From NCBI RefSeq assembly GCF_001751365.1, contig NZ_LJGT01000038.1, positions 112,466 through 176,465 on the forward strand: a stretch of 64,000 nucleotides of DNA, given 5' to 3'. Made by a program: the position numbers and the translations under genes. Source of the DNA: Streptomyces abyssalis (GTDB taxonomy: Bacteria; Actinomycetota; Actinomycetes; Streptomycetales; Streptomycetaceae). This document shows, one piece after another, positions 1-8,751 of this stretch. Position 1 is the first letter of the stretch. Each line of letters starts with the position of its first letter. The notes under the pieces were generated by a model. The model searched no databases and was not told the origin of the DNA. It saw only the letters and a program-made list of their open reading frames with translations.

Positions 1-675
1 AGGCCCTCGCAGCTCTCCGGCGGCCAGGCCCAACGCGTCGCCCTCGCACGGGCGTTGGCCGCCCGGCCCCGGCTGCTGCTCCTGGACGAGCCGCTCGCCG
101 CGCTCGACCAGACCACCCGCGCCCGGGTGCGCCGCATGCTGCGCGCACATCTCGAAGGCTTCGGCGGCGTATGCCTGATGGTCACCCACGACCCGGTCGA
201 GGCCATCTCGCTCGGCGGCCGCGTACTCGTCCTCGACGACGGACGGACCCTTCAGGACGACACCCCCGGCGAGGTCTCCCGTCACCCCCGCTCCCCTTGG
301 GTGGCCCGGATGCTCGGCCGCAACGCCTGGACCTGCACGGCCACTTCGGACGGGACGCTGTCACTCGCCGCCGGAGGCACCCTCGTCGCCGCCGACCCCG
401 CGACGCCCGGGACGACGACGCTGGCGATCATCGCCCCCGAGGCCGTCTCCCTGCACCGCGAACGTCCCTCCGGCAGCCCCCGCAACAACTGGCCCGGAAC
501 CGTCCGGGAGATCACCGCCGTGGGCAGCCGCCTCCGCGTCGTCGTCGCCTCGGACCAAGTCCCCGATCTCGTCGCCGAGATCACCCCGCAGGCCGCGGCC
601 GAACTCGGCCTGGCGGACGGAACTCCCGTGTGGACCAGCGTCAAGGCCACCGAGATCACGCTCGTCACTCCCTAG
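1..675 (+). CDS. ABC transporter ATP-binding protein, molybdate (ModC)-type, C-terminal part
   Basis: The frame is open from the first base, so the gene begins before the window. It opens inside the ABC signature (QLSGGQAQRVALARALA), followed at once by Walker B (LLLLDEPLAALD) and the H-loop (MVTHDPVEA). The last ~80 residues look like a TOBE/mop-type regulatory domain, as in importers for molybdate and other oxyanions; this is why I favour ModC over an exporter. Walker A and the Q-loop lie outside the window. The downstream GntR gene is over 300 bp away and is not part of this operon. Substrate is inferred; sulfate, polyamine or Fe3+ uptake cannot be excluded. Confidence 0.8.
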   Translation, partial: RPSQLSGGQAQRVALARALAARPRLLLLDEPLAALDQTTRARVRRMLRAHLEGFGGVCLMVTHDPVEAISLGGRVLVLDDGRTLQDDTPGEVSRHPRSPWVARMLGRNAWTCTATSDGTLSLAAGGTLVAADPATPGTTTLAIIAPEAVSLHRERPSGSPRNNWPGTVREITAVGSRLRVVVASDQVPDLVAEITPQAAAELGLADGTPVWTSVKATEITLVTP

Positions 676-1001
676 AGACCGCCCGTACGGTCGGCGCGCA
701 GTGCCGGAACTCCACGCTTTCCGGCACCGGCCGGTATCCCGGCCCCTCCTCCGGGCGCCGGTCCCGTCCGGGCTCTCCAGCAAGGCACCGGCCTGCCGCC
801 TCAGGACCGTCTCGTCCTCCGGAGGACGGCTTTGCCGCGGGGCAGCGAAGGCCGCATGAGCCCCGGCACCGGGCCGCAGCGCGGCGGCGTGCGGCCGGAC
901 CGCTGCTCCGGTCGACCCCGGCACCGCACACCCCGGCCAGGTCCCGGGCGCAGAGCTTAGGCTGGGGTGCGACCACCTGAGGAGGCACCTGAGGAGGCTC
1001 T
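676..1001. other. Intergenic region with a terminator-like palindrome
   Basis: No gene with normal codon bias is visible here. A perfect 14-bp palindrome (GTCCTCCGGAGGAC, 814-827) inside a GC-rich stretch and followed by GGCTTTGCC could end the transporter operon. The last 60 bases hold the regulator promoter and a GAGGAGG ribosome binding site at 991-997. Confidence 0.5.
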
Positions 1002-1697
1002 GTGTCCGTGGCTGAGGACCCCGCTCCGGGGAAGTCCGGGTTGCGATCCGGCTCGGGCGGTTCCGGCCGGCGCGCACCGCTGCGGGACCAGGTCCACGAC
1101 GCGCTGCAGGCCAGGATCAGTCAGGGCGTCCTGCGGCCGGGCGACCGGATCTTCGAACAGGAGGTCGCCGCCGAGTTCGGTGTGTCCCGGGTGCCGGTGC
1201 GCGAAGCCATCCGCATGTTGCAGAGCGGGGGTCTGGTCGACGTGCTGCCGCAGCGGCGCGGGGTCTTCGTACGCAGTCTCGGCCGCCGGCAGGTCGAGGA
1301 GCTCTTCGACGTCCGCGAGGCACTGGAGGTGCTGGCGGCGAGGCTGGCGGCGGAGCGTGCGCCCTCGGAGACCGCGGACCGGCTCGGCGAGCTGGCCGGC
1401 CGGGCACGCCGCGCGTGGGAGGCGGGTGAGGTCGAGGCGATGTCCGATGCCAACGCCGAGTTCCACGACCAGCTCGTCGTGTTGTCCGGCAACGAGGTGC
1501 TCGCGTCCATGCTGGAGCCGCTGCACGGGCGTCTGGCGTGGCTGTTCCGGATCAACCGGGAGCCCGACCGGGTGTGCGGCGAGCACGAGGAACTGCACGC
1601 CGCGGTCGTGGCCGGGGATGTGGAGCGGGCGCAGGACGTGGCGCGGCGGCACGTGCGGTCGAGTCGCATGATGGTCCTCGACCGCGTCCTGTACTGA
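1002..1697 (+). CDS. GntR-family transcriptional regulator (FadR/FCD subfamily)
   Basis: This 231-residue protein has an N-terminal winged HTH (about 28-95; PLRDQVHDALQARI ... ILRPGDRI-type start, FGVSRVPVREAIRMLQSGGLV) and an all-helical FCD ligand-binding domain (about 100-225) with acidic and His residues of the metal-binding type (DANAEFHDQLV, EHEELHAAV). FCD regulators usually bind a carboxylate ligand and repress a neighbouring catabolic or uptake gene. It lies 320 bp before an NCS1 permease and racemase, and a GTATAC-centred palindrome in that gap is a likely operator. The GTG start at 1002 has GAGGAGG 5 bases upstream. Confidence 0.9.
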   Translation: MSVAEDPAPGKSGLRSGSGGSGRRAPLRDQVHDALQARISQGVLRPGDRIFEQEVAAEFGVSRVPVREAIRMLQSGGLVDVLPQRRGVFVRSLGRRQVEELFDVREALEVLAARLAAERAPSETADRLGELAGRARRAWEAGEVEAMSDANAEFHDQLVVLSGNEVLASMLEPLHGRLAWLFRINREPDRVCGEHEELHAAVVAGDVERAQDVARRHVRSSRMMVLDRVLY

Positions 1698-1763
1698 GGC
1701 TGCCTCCCGGCGCTCACAGGCGTACGGGCAGGGGACCGGTCACGAACTCCGCTGCCCGTGGCA

Positions 1764-1827
1764 GGGAGGTTCCCCTGACCACAGGAAGGTCCCGTCCCCT
1801 GATCACAGGGAGGTCCCCTGATCGCAG
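1764..1827 (+). repeat. Three degenerate tandem copies of an ~18-23 bp unit
   Basis: The unit resembles AGGTCCCCTGATCACAGG and occurs three times in a row (about 1764-1786, 1787-1809, 1810-1827) between the regulator stop and the permease promoter. The CCTGAtCaCAGG core is itself imperfectly palindromic. It could be a regulatory array or a simple slippage product. Confidence 0.6.
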
Positions 1828-1948
1828 CGAGACTCGATACCCGGGGTGCCGAGGGGTCGGGCGAGTTCCGGCTCGTCATGGCGCGGCGAGGTCCGTGCGC
1901 TCATCCTGTGCGTCAACTCTTGACCCCGGAGCCGACCACTCCTAGCTT

Positions 1949-1958
1949 ACGTATACGT
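1949..1958. promoter_or_regulatory. Likely GntR operator in the permease promoter
   Basis: The sequence ACGTATACGT is a perfect 10-bp palindrome in the only AT-rich part of the gap, 60 bp before the permease ATG. FCD-type GntR proteins commonly bind palindromes centred on GTATAC-like cores. A second AT-rich element (AAATATACTTT, about 1961-1971) next to it may be the -10 region. Assignment to the neighbouring regulator is inference. Confidence 0.5.
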
Positions 1959-2017
1959 TCAAATATACTTTCGCATGGCGGAAGAAAGCATCCGTTTCGC
2001 GGTAACTAGGAGCAGCC

Positions 2018-3538
2018 ATGTCTCCTGAGCACGCCCACGCCACAACCGCGGTGACCTCCTTGGAGCCGCCACCTCATCACCCGGCCCTGCCTCTCAGCTC
2101 ACGTCTGTACAACGAGGACCTCGCGCCGCCCGTCGAACGCCGCTGGAAGACGTACAGCATCTTCGCGCTGTGGATGAACGATGTGCACAACATCGGCAAC
2201 TACACGTTCGCCGCCGGTCTGTTCGCGATCGGACTCGGTGCCGTCCCCTCGTTCTTCGCCCTGCTCATCGGGATCCTCGTCGTGTTCTGGGGCATGAACC
2301 TGATGGGACGCATGGGGCAGAAGACGGGGGTGCCGTTCCCCGTGATGTCCCGCATCAGCTTCGGCATCCACGGCGCGCAGATCCCGGCGCTGATCCGTGC
2401 CGTGATCGCCATCGCCTGGTACGGCATCCAGACCTACCTCGCCTCGCTCGCGGTGGTCGTGCTCGCGCTGCGCATCGATCCGGGCCTGAGGCCGATGACC
2501 GAGGACTCGATTCTGGGCCTGTCCAGCCTCGGATGGATCTGCTTCATCGGACTCTGGGCGGTTCAACTGGTGATCCTCAGCTTCGGCATGGAGATCATCC
2601 GCAAGTTCCAGGACTGGGCGGGCCCGGCCGTCTGGCTCGTCATGCTGGCGATGGCGGTGTGGATCGTCGTGCTCGCCGGTGACCGGATCTCGTGGACACC
2701 GCCGGACGCGCTGACGGGCTCGGCGATGTGGTGGCAGATGCTCGGCGCCGCCGGGCTGACGATCTCCACGTACGGCACGTTGATGCTGAACTTCTGCGAT
2801 TTCTCGCGCTTCTCGCCCGACACCCGCTCGGTCATCAGGGGCAACTTCTGGGGACTTCCGGTGAACTTCACCGCGTTCGCGATGGTTTCGATCATCGTCA
2901 CCGCCGGGGCGTACACCCTCTTCGGTGAGATCATCACCGACCCTGCCAAGATCATTGCGAAGGTGCCGAATACGTTCGTCCTGGTCGTCGGGGCGGTGAT
3001 GTTCGCCTTCGCCACCATCGGCGTGAACATCGTCGCGAACTTCGTCTCGCCCGCGTACGACCTGGCGAACCTCGCGCCGAAGTACATCAACTTCCGTCGC
3101 GGCGGGATCATCAGCGCCGTGCTTGCCGTCGCGGTACTGCCGTGGAACCTCTACAACAGCCCGACCGTGGTGAACGTCTTCCTCGCCGGACTCGGCGCCG
3201 TCCTCGGCCCGCTGTTCGGGGTGATCATGGTGGACTACTGGCTGCTGCGCCGGGCGAGGATCAACGTCCCCCAGCTCTACACCACGGCCCCGGACGGCGA
3301 GTACGCCTACCGCCGAGGCTTCAACCCCCGTGCGCTGATCGCCTTCCTGCCGTCCGCCGCGATCGCGACCGTGCTCGCGCTGCTGCCCGCCTTCGAGGTC
3401 CTCTCGGCGTTCTCCTGGTTCATCGGTGCCGTGCTGGCCGGGGTCCTCTACTTCGTGGTCGCGGACAGGAACCAGACCTTCACCGACGTCTCGGGCGAAC
3501 ACCTGGGGCAGAGCACTGTCGCCGCCGGAATCCACTGA
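2018..3538 (+). CDS. NCS1-family permease (hydantoin/allantoin/nucleobase:cation symporter)
   Basis: A 506-residue integral membrane protein with about 12 hydrophobic segments starting near residue 50. The N-terminal NEDLAPPVERRWKTYSIFALWMNDVHNIGNY region, of which WMNDVHNIGNY is the clearest part, matches the conserved first-helix region of NCS1 transporters such as Mhp1 and PucI, where Trp and Asn contact substrate. Length is typical. The ATG at 2018 follows an AGGAGC site. A hydantoin-racemase-family gene lies 63 bp downstream on the same strand, so uptake of a hydantoin, allantoin or related ureide is the best guess. Regulation by the upstream GntR protein is likely. Confidence 0.9.
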   Translation: MSPEHAHATTAVTSLEPPPHHPALPLSSRLYNEDLAPPVERRWKTYSIFALWMNDVHNIGNYTFAAGLFAIGLGAVPSFFALLIGILVVFWGMNLMGRMGQKTGVPFPVMSRISFGIHGAQIPALIRAVIAIAWYGIQTYLASLAVVVLALRIDPGLRPMTEDSILGLSSLGWICFIGLWAVQLVILSFGMEIIRKFQDWAGPAVWLVMLAMAVWIVVLAGDRISWTPPDALTGSAMWWQMLGAAGLTISTYGTLMLNFCDFSRFSPDTRSVIRGNFWGLPVNFTAFAMVSIIVTAGAYTLFGEIITDPAKIIAKVPNTFVLVVGAVMFAFATIGVNIVANFVSPAYDLANLAPKYINFRRGGIISAVLAVAVLPWNLYNSPTVVNVFLAGLGAVLGPLFGVIMVDYWLLRRARINVPQLYTTAPDGEYAYRRGFNPRALIAFLPSAAIATVLALLPAFEVLSAFSWFIGAVLAGVLYFVVADRNQTFTDVSGEHLGQSTVAAGIH

Positions 3539-3601
3539 GCCGGCCGTGCGGGCGGCGGCCGGTCGTCGCCACTCCACGGCAACGAACCCTGAAGGAGCCG
3601 C

Positions 3602-4327
3602 ATGCGCATCGTCGTCGCCAACGTCAACACGACCGGGAGCGTGACCGAGGCCATCCGCCAGCAGGCGGTGAAGGCCGCCGCGCCCGGGACCGAAATCGTG
3701 GCGGTGACACCGGAGTTCGGGCCGGAATCCGTGGAGTGCAACTTCGAGAGCTACCTCTCGGCGGTCGCCGTGATGGACCGCCTCCAAGCAGTCGGGGAAC
3801 CTTTCGACGCAGTCGTGCTGGCCGGATTCGGCGAACACGGCAAGGAGGGCGTGGCCGAACTCCTCGGCAAACCGGTCGTGGACATCACCGAGGCCGCCGC
3901 GCACACGGCCTGCCTGCTCGGCCGGCGCTTCTCCGTGGTGACGTCGCTGCGGCGCACCAGGGGGCAGATCCACGACCGGTTGCAGCTGATCGGGCTGGCG
4001 TCCCGGTGCGCCTCGGTCCGCGCCACCGAGATGACGGTTCTCGACCTGGAGGACGATCTCGAACGTACTGGTGAGCGCGTTGTCGAGGAGGTGACCTGGG
4101 CGGTGGAGGCCGACGGCGCCGACGTCATCTGCCTGGGGTGCGCGGGCATGGCGGGCGTTGCCGAGCGTGTACAGGCCGAGGTCGGGGTGCCGGTGGTCGA
4201 CGGTGTCACGGCGGGGGTCGCCCTCGCGGAGTCCCTCGTACGGCTCGGTCTCAGCACCTCCAAGGTCGGCAGCTGGGCGCCACCGCCGCCGAAGAGGATC
4301 ACGGGCTGGCCCATCCCCCGGCGGTGA
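3602..4327 (+). CDS. Asp/Glu/hydantoin racemase family protein
   Basis: 241 residues, typical for HyuE/HpxA-type racemases that invert 5-substituted hydantoins or allantoin. The second catalytic cysteine is present in the usual setting (LGCAGM, Cys180), but the position of the first cysteine in the usual ACFGDPG motif reads AGFGEHG, with Gly75. Such a protein may be a one-cysteine variant, use another residue, or act as a lyase-like relative (maleate isomerase and arylmalonate decarboxylase belong to the same superfamily). It forms an operon with the NCS1 permease; a GAAGGAG site precedes the ATG. Confidence 0.82.
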   Translation: MRIVVANVNTTGSVTEAIRQQAVKAAAPGTEIVAVTPEFGPESVECNFESYLSAVAVMDRLQAVGEPFDAVVLAGFGEHGKEGVAELLGKPVVDITEAAAHTACLLGRRFSVVTSLRRTRGQIHDRLQLIGLASRCASVRATEMTVLDLEDDLERTGERVVEEVTWAVEADGADVICLGCAGMAGVAERVQAEVGVPVVDGVTAGVALAESLVRLGLSTSKVGSWAPPPPKRITGWPIPRR

Positions 4328-4418
4328 ACGAGCGTGCCGGGGGCAGCGCGGCCTCCCGGCCAGGAAGCCGACGGGGGCCGCAGATGTCCTGCCGCGCGGA
4401 CGTCGGCCCCTGCCGAGG

Positions 4419-5429
4419 TCAGCGGTCCAGGTTCCGCAGGTACTTGCCGAACTTCTCCAGGCCGTCGATGTTGCGGGGGCCGCTGATGCCCTCGTTGTAG
4501 TCGAGTATGAAGAAGTTGTTCTTCTTCACTGCGGGCAGTTCCCTGGTCTGCGGTGACTTCTTGAGGAAGTCGATCTTCTTCTTGGCGGGCTTGTCGCCGT
4601 AGTCGAGGATGATGACGACCTCGGGCTCGGACTTGGTGACGCTTTCCCAGTTCACCTGCGTCCAGCGCTGGTCGAGGTCCGAGAAGACGTTCTTCCCGCC
4701 GGCCTTCTCGATGATGTCGTTCGGCGGGACCTGATTTCCCGCGGTGAAGGGCTGGTCGGTGCCGGAGTCGTAGAGGAAGACCGGTACGGGATCGCCCTTG
4801 GGCGCCTTTGCGGACACGGCCTTCTCGCGCTGCCTGAGGTCGTCGACGACCTTCTTCGACTTCTCCTCCACCTTGAAGATCTTCCCGAGCCGTTCGAGGT
4901 CGGTGTACAGAGCTTCGAAGGGCTTCTTCTTCTCAGGGTGCTTCGGGTAGTTGTAGCAGCTCTCGGTGTGCATGAAGCTCTGGATCTTGAGCTTGTCGAG
5001 GATCTCGGGTGTGATGCCGCGCTGGTCGCTGAAACCGGAATTCCAGCCGGCCACCACGAAGTCGGCCTTCGCGTCGACGACGACTTCCTTGTTCAGGAGA
5101 TCGTCGCTGAGCTTCTTCACCTTGGCGTATTCGGACGCCCACGGCGACTCCTTCACGGGAGGGTTGGCCGGTGGCATCACGTAGCCGTACACGTGGTCGG
5201 TCAGTCCGAGGCTGAAGAGCTTGTCGGCGCTGCCGCCCTCGTAGGCGACCGTGCGCTTGGGAACGGTGTATTCGACCGGCTCTCCGCACCTCTTGACGGT
5301 GGCCTTCTCAGACTTCTTCCCGTCGGTTGCGACATCGGCACCGCATCCCGTGAGCAGGAGTGCGGCAGCCGCGGTCGACCCCATGACGGCGCGTCGCCGT
5401 GCGGAGTTCAGTGGCCGGGTGGAGTGCAT
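4419..5429 (-). CDS. Substrate-binding lipoprotein of a FecB/FepB-type metallophore ABC importer
   Basis: 336 residues with an arginine-rich n-region, hydrophobic core and lipobox LLLTGC (Cys29), so a surface lipoprotein. The rest is a periplasmic-binding-fold type III protein. It starts 22 bp inside the upstream ATPase gene, indicating translational coupling. Its ATPase and permease are the next two genes upstream in the operon. It shares a CG-x-VP-type opening and the FEALYTDLERLGKIF-like segment with the second binding protein at 14511-15515, so the two importers are paralogous. The operon starts at a Zur-like operator, suggesting a zinc rather than an iron chelate as ligand (inference). 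Confidence 0.88.
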   Translation of the reverse strand: MHSTRPLNSARRRAVMGSTAAAALLLTGCGADVATDGKKSEKATVKRCGEPVEYTVPKRTVAYEGGSADKLFSLGLTDHVYGYVMPPANPPVKESPWASEYAKVKKLSDDLLNKEVVVDAKADFVVAGWNSGFSDQRGITPEILDKLKIQSFMHTESCYNYPKHPEKKKPFEALYTDLERLGKIFKVEEKSKKVVDDLRQREKAVSAKAPKGDPVPVFLYDSGTDQPFTAGNQVPPNDIIEKAGGKNVFSDLDQRWTQVNWESVTKSEPEVVIILDYGDKPAKKKIDFLKKSPQTRELPAVKKNNFFILDYNEGISGPRNIDGLEKFGKYLRNLDR

Positions 5430-6226
5430 GACGTGTCACTTCCGTTCGGTGATGAAGGGGTGAGGGTGAGGGAGTACAGCAGTTGCGGATCGCCCGTCAG
5501 CGGGTGGCTGACGACGGTGGTGCGGACACCGAAGACGTCGTGAACCATCTCCGGCGTCAGGACCTTCTCGGGAGTCCCGGAGGCGACCAGGCGTCCTTCG
5601 GAAAGCACGCCGAGCCGGTCGCAGGCCGCTGCGGCGAGGTTGAGGTCGTGCAGGACGACCAAGGTGGTCAGGCCGGTGCGGCGCAGCAGCGAGAGCAGCT
5701 CCACCTGGTGACGTACGTCGAGGTGGTTGGTCGGCTCGTCGAGCACGAGGATCTTCGGCTCCTGGACGAGAGCGCGGGCCACGAGAACGCGTTGCCGCTC
5801 GCCTCCCGAAAGCGTCAGCACGCCCCGCCGGGCCAGGTGAGAGATGTCGAGCTGCTCCATGGCCCGCTCGCACAGCTCCCGCTCCCTGGCACTGAGCACC
5901 TGGTTGCCCCGGATGTGGGGCGTACGGCCGAGAGCGACGACTTCCTCGACGGTGAAGTCGAGTTCGACCTCCCCGTCCTGAGCGAGGGCGGCAACCACCT
6001 GGGCACTTCGCCGCATGCTCAGACGGGAGAGTTCCTCCTCACCGATCCGCACGGCACCGGAACTCGGGCGCAGGGCACGGTAGATGCACCTCAGCGCGGT
6101 GGACTTGCCGCTTCCGTTGGGTCCGACGAGGCCGACGCACCGGCCGTCCGGCACGTTCAGGGAGAGGTCGCTCAGGAGCTTCTTGCCGTCGGTGACGACG
6201 GAGAGCTGATCGAGGGTGAGGTCCAT
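5408..6226 (-). CDS. FecE/FepC-type ABC ATPase of the first metallophore importer
   Basis: 272 residues with all ABC motifs: Walker A GPNGSGKST (about 36-44), signature LSGGERQRV (about 140), Walker B ILVLDEPTNHLD and switch His in VVLHDLN. The THLD extension after Walker B is typical of siderophore and B12 importers. It energises the permease encoded 1 bp upstream and the binding lipoprotein whose start overlaps its end. Confidence 0.92.
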   Translation of the reverse strand: MDLTLDQLSVVTDGKKLLSDLSLNVPDGRCVGLVGPNGSGKSTALRCIYRALRPSSGAVRIGEEELSRLSMRRSAQVVAALAQDGEVELDFTVEEVVALGRTPHIRGNQVLSARERELCERAMEQLDISHLARRGVLTLSGGERQRVLVARALVQEPKILVLDEPTNHLDVRHQVELLSLLRRTGLTTLVVLHDLNLAAAACDRLGVLSEGRLVASGTPEKVLTPEMVHDVFGVRTTVVSHPLTGDPQLLYSLTLTPSSPNGSDTSCTPPGH

Positions 6227-6227
6227 G

Positions 6228-7367
6228 TCAACGGCCTCCGAACATGTAGGCCTTGCGGCGCATCAGCGTGACGAACACCGGGACGCCGACCAGAGCGGTG
6301 ATGACCCCGAGAGGCAGTTCCCGCGGAGCCACCAGCGTCCGGGCCACCAGGTCCACCCACACCATGAAGACGGCTCCGACGAGCGGACTGACCGCGAGAA
6401 CCCGCGCATGCGTGGACCCGACGACCATGCGCACCAAGTGGGGCATGACCAGGCCGACGAAACTGATGGCACCGCTCACGGCGACCATGGCACCGGTCAC
6501 GAGCGAGACGAGAACGAGGAGCCCCTTGCGGTGCCGGTCGGGGTCGACGCCCAGGCTCGCCGCCGTTTCGTCACCGAGCGCCATCACGTCCAGGGCGCGG
6601 CTGCAGCGGTTCAACACGGACAACCCGAGCACCACCGCCAGCGCCACGGCGGGCAGAGCCGCCCACGTCGCGGCACCGAAGCTCCCCATGGTCCAGTACA
6701 GAACCGTGCTGGTGGCCTCGCTGTTGGGGACCAGATAGATGATCACGCTCATCACGGCCTGGAAACCGAGCGCCATGGCGACGCCCGTCAGGATGAGACG
6801 CAGCGGGGACATCCCGGCCCGGCCGGCGGCAGCGGCGTACACGAGGGCGGATGCCGCCAGCGCGCCCAGGAAGGCTCCGGCGGACATGGCGTAGACCCCG
6901 AGCCCCGCGAGTCCTCCTGTGACGGTGACGCCGACCGCACCGACGGACGCTCCGGACGAGACGCCCAGGACGTACGGGTCGGCCAGCGCGTTGCGCACCA
7001 TCGCCTGGACGGCGACACCGATGGTGCTCAGCCCCGCCCCGACGAGTGCGGCCAGCAGCACACGTGGCGTGCGGATCTCCCAGACGATCTGGTACGTCGA
7101 CGCCTCGCCCGCGCCGATCTTCCCGCCGCTCAGGGCCGCCCACAGGTACCGGGCGGTGTCGGCGGGCGTGATCACCGCGGTTCCGAGGCCGATCGCGACG
7201 ACGACCGACACGAGCAGCAGAGCGAAGAGGACGACGCAGGCCGTCGTCAGCCTCATGCGTGAGGCCGAGGCCTCGGAACCACGGGCGCCGGGAGCCTGAC
7301 CCGGCTTCCCCTCCGGGATGTGGGAATCGCTGCTCACCGTCGCCGCGAGGGATGCTGACGGGCGCAT
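6228..7367 (-). CDS. FecCD-family permease of the first metallophore importer
   Basis: 379 residues with about 9-10 hydrophobic segments; only one permease gene is present, so it should work as a homodimer like BtuC. The family signature is clear: TPRVLLAALVGAGLS, NALADPYVLGVSSGAS, GAISFVGLVMPHLVR and the C-terminal RELPLGVITALVGVPVF. A hydrophilic N-terminal extension of about 35 residues precedes the first helix. An AAGGA site lies before the ATG at 7367. It sits between the MFS exporter gene (55 bp upstream) and the ATPase. Confidence 0.93.
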   Translation of the reverse strand: MRPSASLAATVSSDSHIPEGKPGQAPGARGSEASASRMRLTTACVVLFALLLVSVVVAIGLGTAVITPADTARYLWAALSGGKIGAGEASTYQIVWEIRTPRVLLAALVGAGLSTIGVAVQAMVRNALADPYVLGVSSGASVGAVGVTVTGGLAGLGVYAMSAGAFLGALAASALVYAAAAGRAGMSPLRLILTGVAMALGFQAVMSVIIYLVPNSEATSTVLYWTMGSFGAATWAALPAVALAVVLGLSVLNRCSRALDVMALGDETAASLGVDPDRHRKGLLVLVSLVTGAMVAVSGAISFVGLVMPHLVRMVVGSTHARVLAVSPLVGAVFMVWVDLVARTLVAPRELPLGVITALVGVPVFVTLMRRKAYMFGGR

Positions 7368-7422
7368 ACGCAGTCCTTTCCGGAACGGATGGTGGACGGG
7401 GAGTCCGTCGTGAGGGAGCCGG

Positions 7423-8751
7423 TCACGGGGTCGTGGACGTGTCGGACGAATCGGGGTTCTCCGTGCCGTCGTCGCCGGTGAGTTCGTCGCCGGTGGGTTC
7501 GTCGCCGGAGAGCCGCGAGACCAGGAAGGCGGCTCCCAGTGCCGCCGCCGTGAGCGCTCCGAAGACCAGAGCGATCCCGGGATAGCCGGCGAGGCCGAGC
7601 CCGGCGCCGCCCAGAGAAGCGCCGACGAAGACGCCGAGGCTCATCCCGGCGGCGTTGATGCTCAACGCGGACCCGCGCAGCGCCCCGCAGCGCCTCACCA
7701 GCAGACTCACGGCGCATGCCGCGACGACCGCGTGACTGGCCGCGTGGAGCGAGGTGAGCGCAAGAGCCAGCGGAAGCCAGTGCGTGAAGTAGAACCCGAC
7801 GACGGAGGCCATGGCCGCGACAAGGCCGAGGATCAGCAGGTGCTCCGTACGCACCCGGGGCTGGGCGGAGTTCGTCAGCCGTCCCGTGAGGAGGTTGCTG
7901 ACGAAGAACGACGCACCGCTGAGTGTCCAGACGAACGAGAAGAGTCCGGGGTCGAGTTGGAATCGGCTGTCGTAGTACGCGGCCAGATATGCCAGGTACC
8001 CCATGAACACCGCCGTGCGGAGAAGGGAGATCAGCAGCAGCGGCACGGCACCGCGCACCGCGGCGAGCGCCTTGAAGGAGGCGAAGTAGCTCAGCTTCTC
8101 GCCGCCGTCGGCCGCTTCTTCCTCCTCGACGGAACGCCCGCGCCGTGAGAGCAGGATGGCCGCGAGCAGCAGCGAGACTGCTGTGACCGCGAGAAGGTCC
8201 CCCTCCCATCCCCAGAACACCGCGGGCAGCGCGATCACGGGCGCCGCCAGCATCGCCGTCATGGACTGGGTGGCCGTGACCAGCGTCGCCGCCCTGCTGG
8301 CCGCCTTCCCGGAACCGAACCGGTCGGCTGCCGCCGCCGTCAGTGCCGGATTGAGTACGGCTGTCCCAGCCCCGACGAGCAGGCAGAACGCCACGAGAAG
8401 GACGTATTCGCCGCTCGCTCCGAGAGCGGCCGAGACCGCCAGCACTCCGAGCCCGCCGGCAGCGGCCCACTCCTTGGGGACCCGGTCGATCAGCGGCGCC
8501 AGTGCCGTACCGACCAACAGGGCGGCGAGGCCCCCGAGTCCGCGGAGTCCGCCCATCGCTGCGACGCTGCTTCCGGACTCGCCGGCGATCGGTACGAGAT
8601 ATGTGCTGAAGATGGTGAACGGCAGCAGCCCGACAGCCGAGGCCAGCAGTATCGGCCACAGTGTGCGCGTCATCTTCAGGTCGCCCGGAAGCTGCTCGCC
8701 GGTGTCCTGGTCGTCGCGCTTCATCTGTGAAGTCCCGGCGCCGTTGCTCAC
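7423..8751 (-). CDS. MFS transporter, probable metallophore exporter
   Basis: About 442 residues with 12 predicted membrane segments and the usual six-plus-six layout split by a charged loop near residue 205 (GRSVEEEEAADGG). I place the start at the GTG at 8751, which overlaps the stop of the upstream gene (GTGA) and has GGAGG just before it; an ATG 30 bp further in is the alternative. The acidic, low-complexity C-tail is after the last helix. In NIS-siderophore and opine-metallophore loci an MFS gene placed between biosynthesis and import genes exports the product; that role is inferred here. Confidence 0.85.
   Translation of the reverse strand: MSNGAGTSQMKRDDQDTGEQLPGDLKMTRTLWPILLASAVGLLPFTIFSTYLVPIAGESGSSVAAMGGLRGLGGLAALLVGTALAPLIDRVPKEWAAAGGLGVLAVSAALGASGEYVLLVAFCLLVGAGTAVLNPALTAAAADRFGSGKAASRAATLVTATQSMTAMLAAPVIALPAVFWGWEGDLLAVTAVSLLLAAILLSRRGRSVEEEEAADGGEKLSYFASFKALAAVRGAVPLLLISLLRTAVFMGYLAYLAAYYDSRFQLDPGLFSFVWTLSGASFFVSNLLTGRLTNSAQPRVRTEHLLILGLVAAMASVVGFYFTHWLPLALALTSLHAASHAVVAACAVSLLVRRCGALRGSALSINAAGMSLGVFVGASLGGAGLGLAGYPGIALVFGALTAAALGAAFLVSRLSGDEPTGDELTGDDGTENPDSSDTSTTP

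Noticed and set aside
2099-3973. Long open antisense frame across the permease and racemase genes
   Set aside because: It is a shadow of high-GC codon bias: composition is rich in Arg, His, Asp and Gly with no domain, and the sense genes have clear family motifs.
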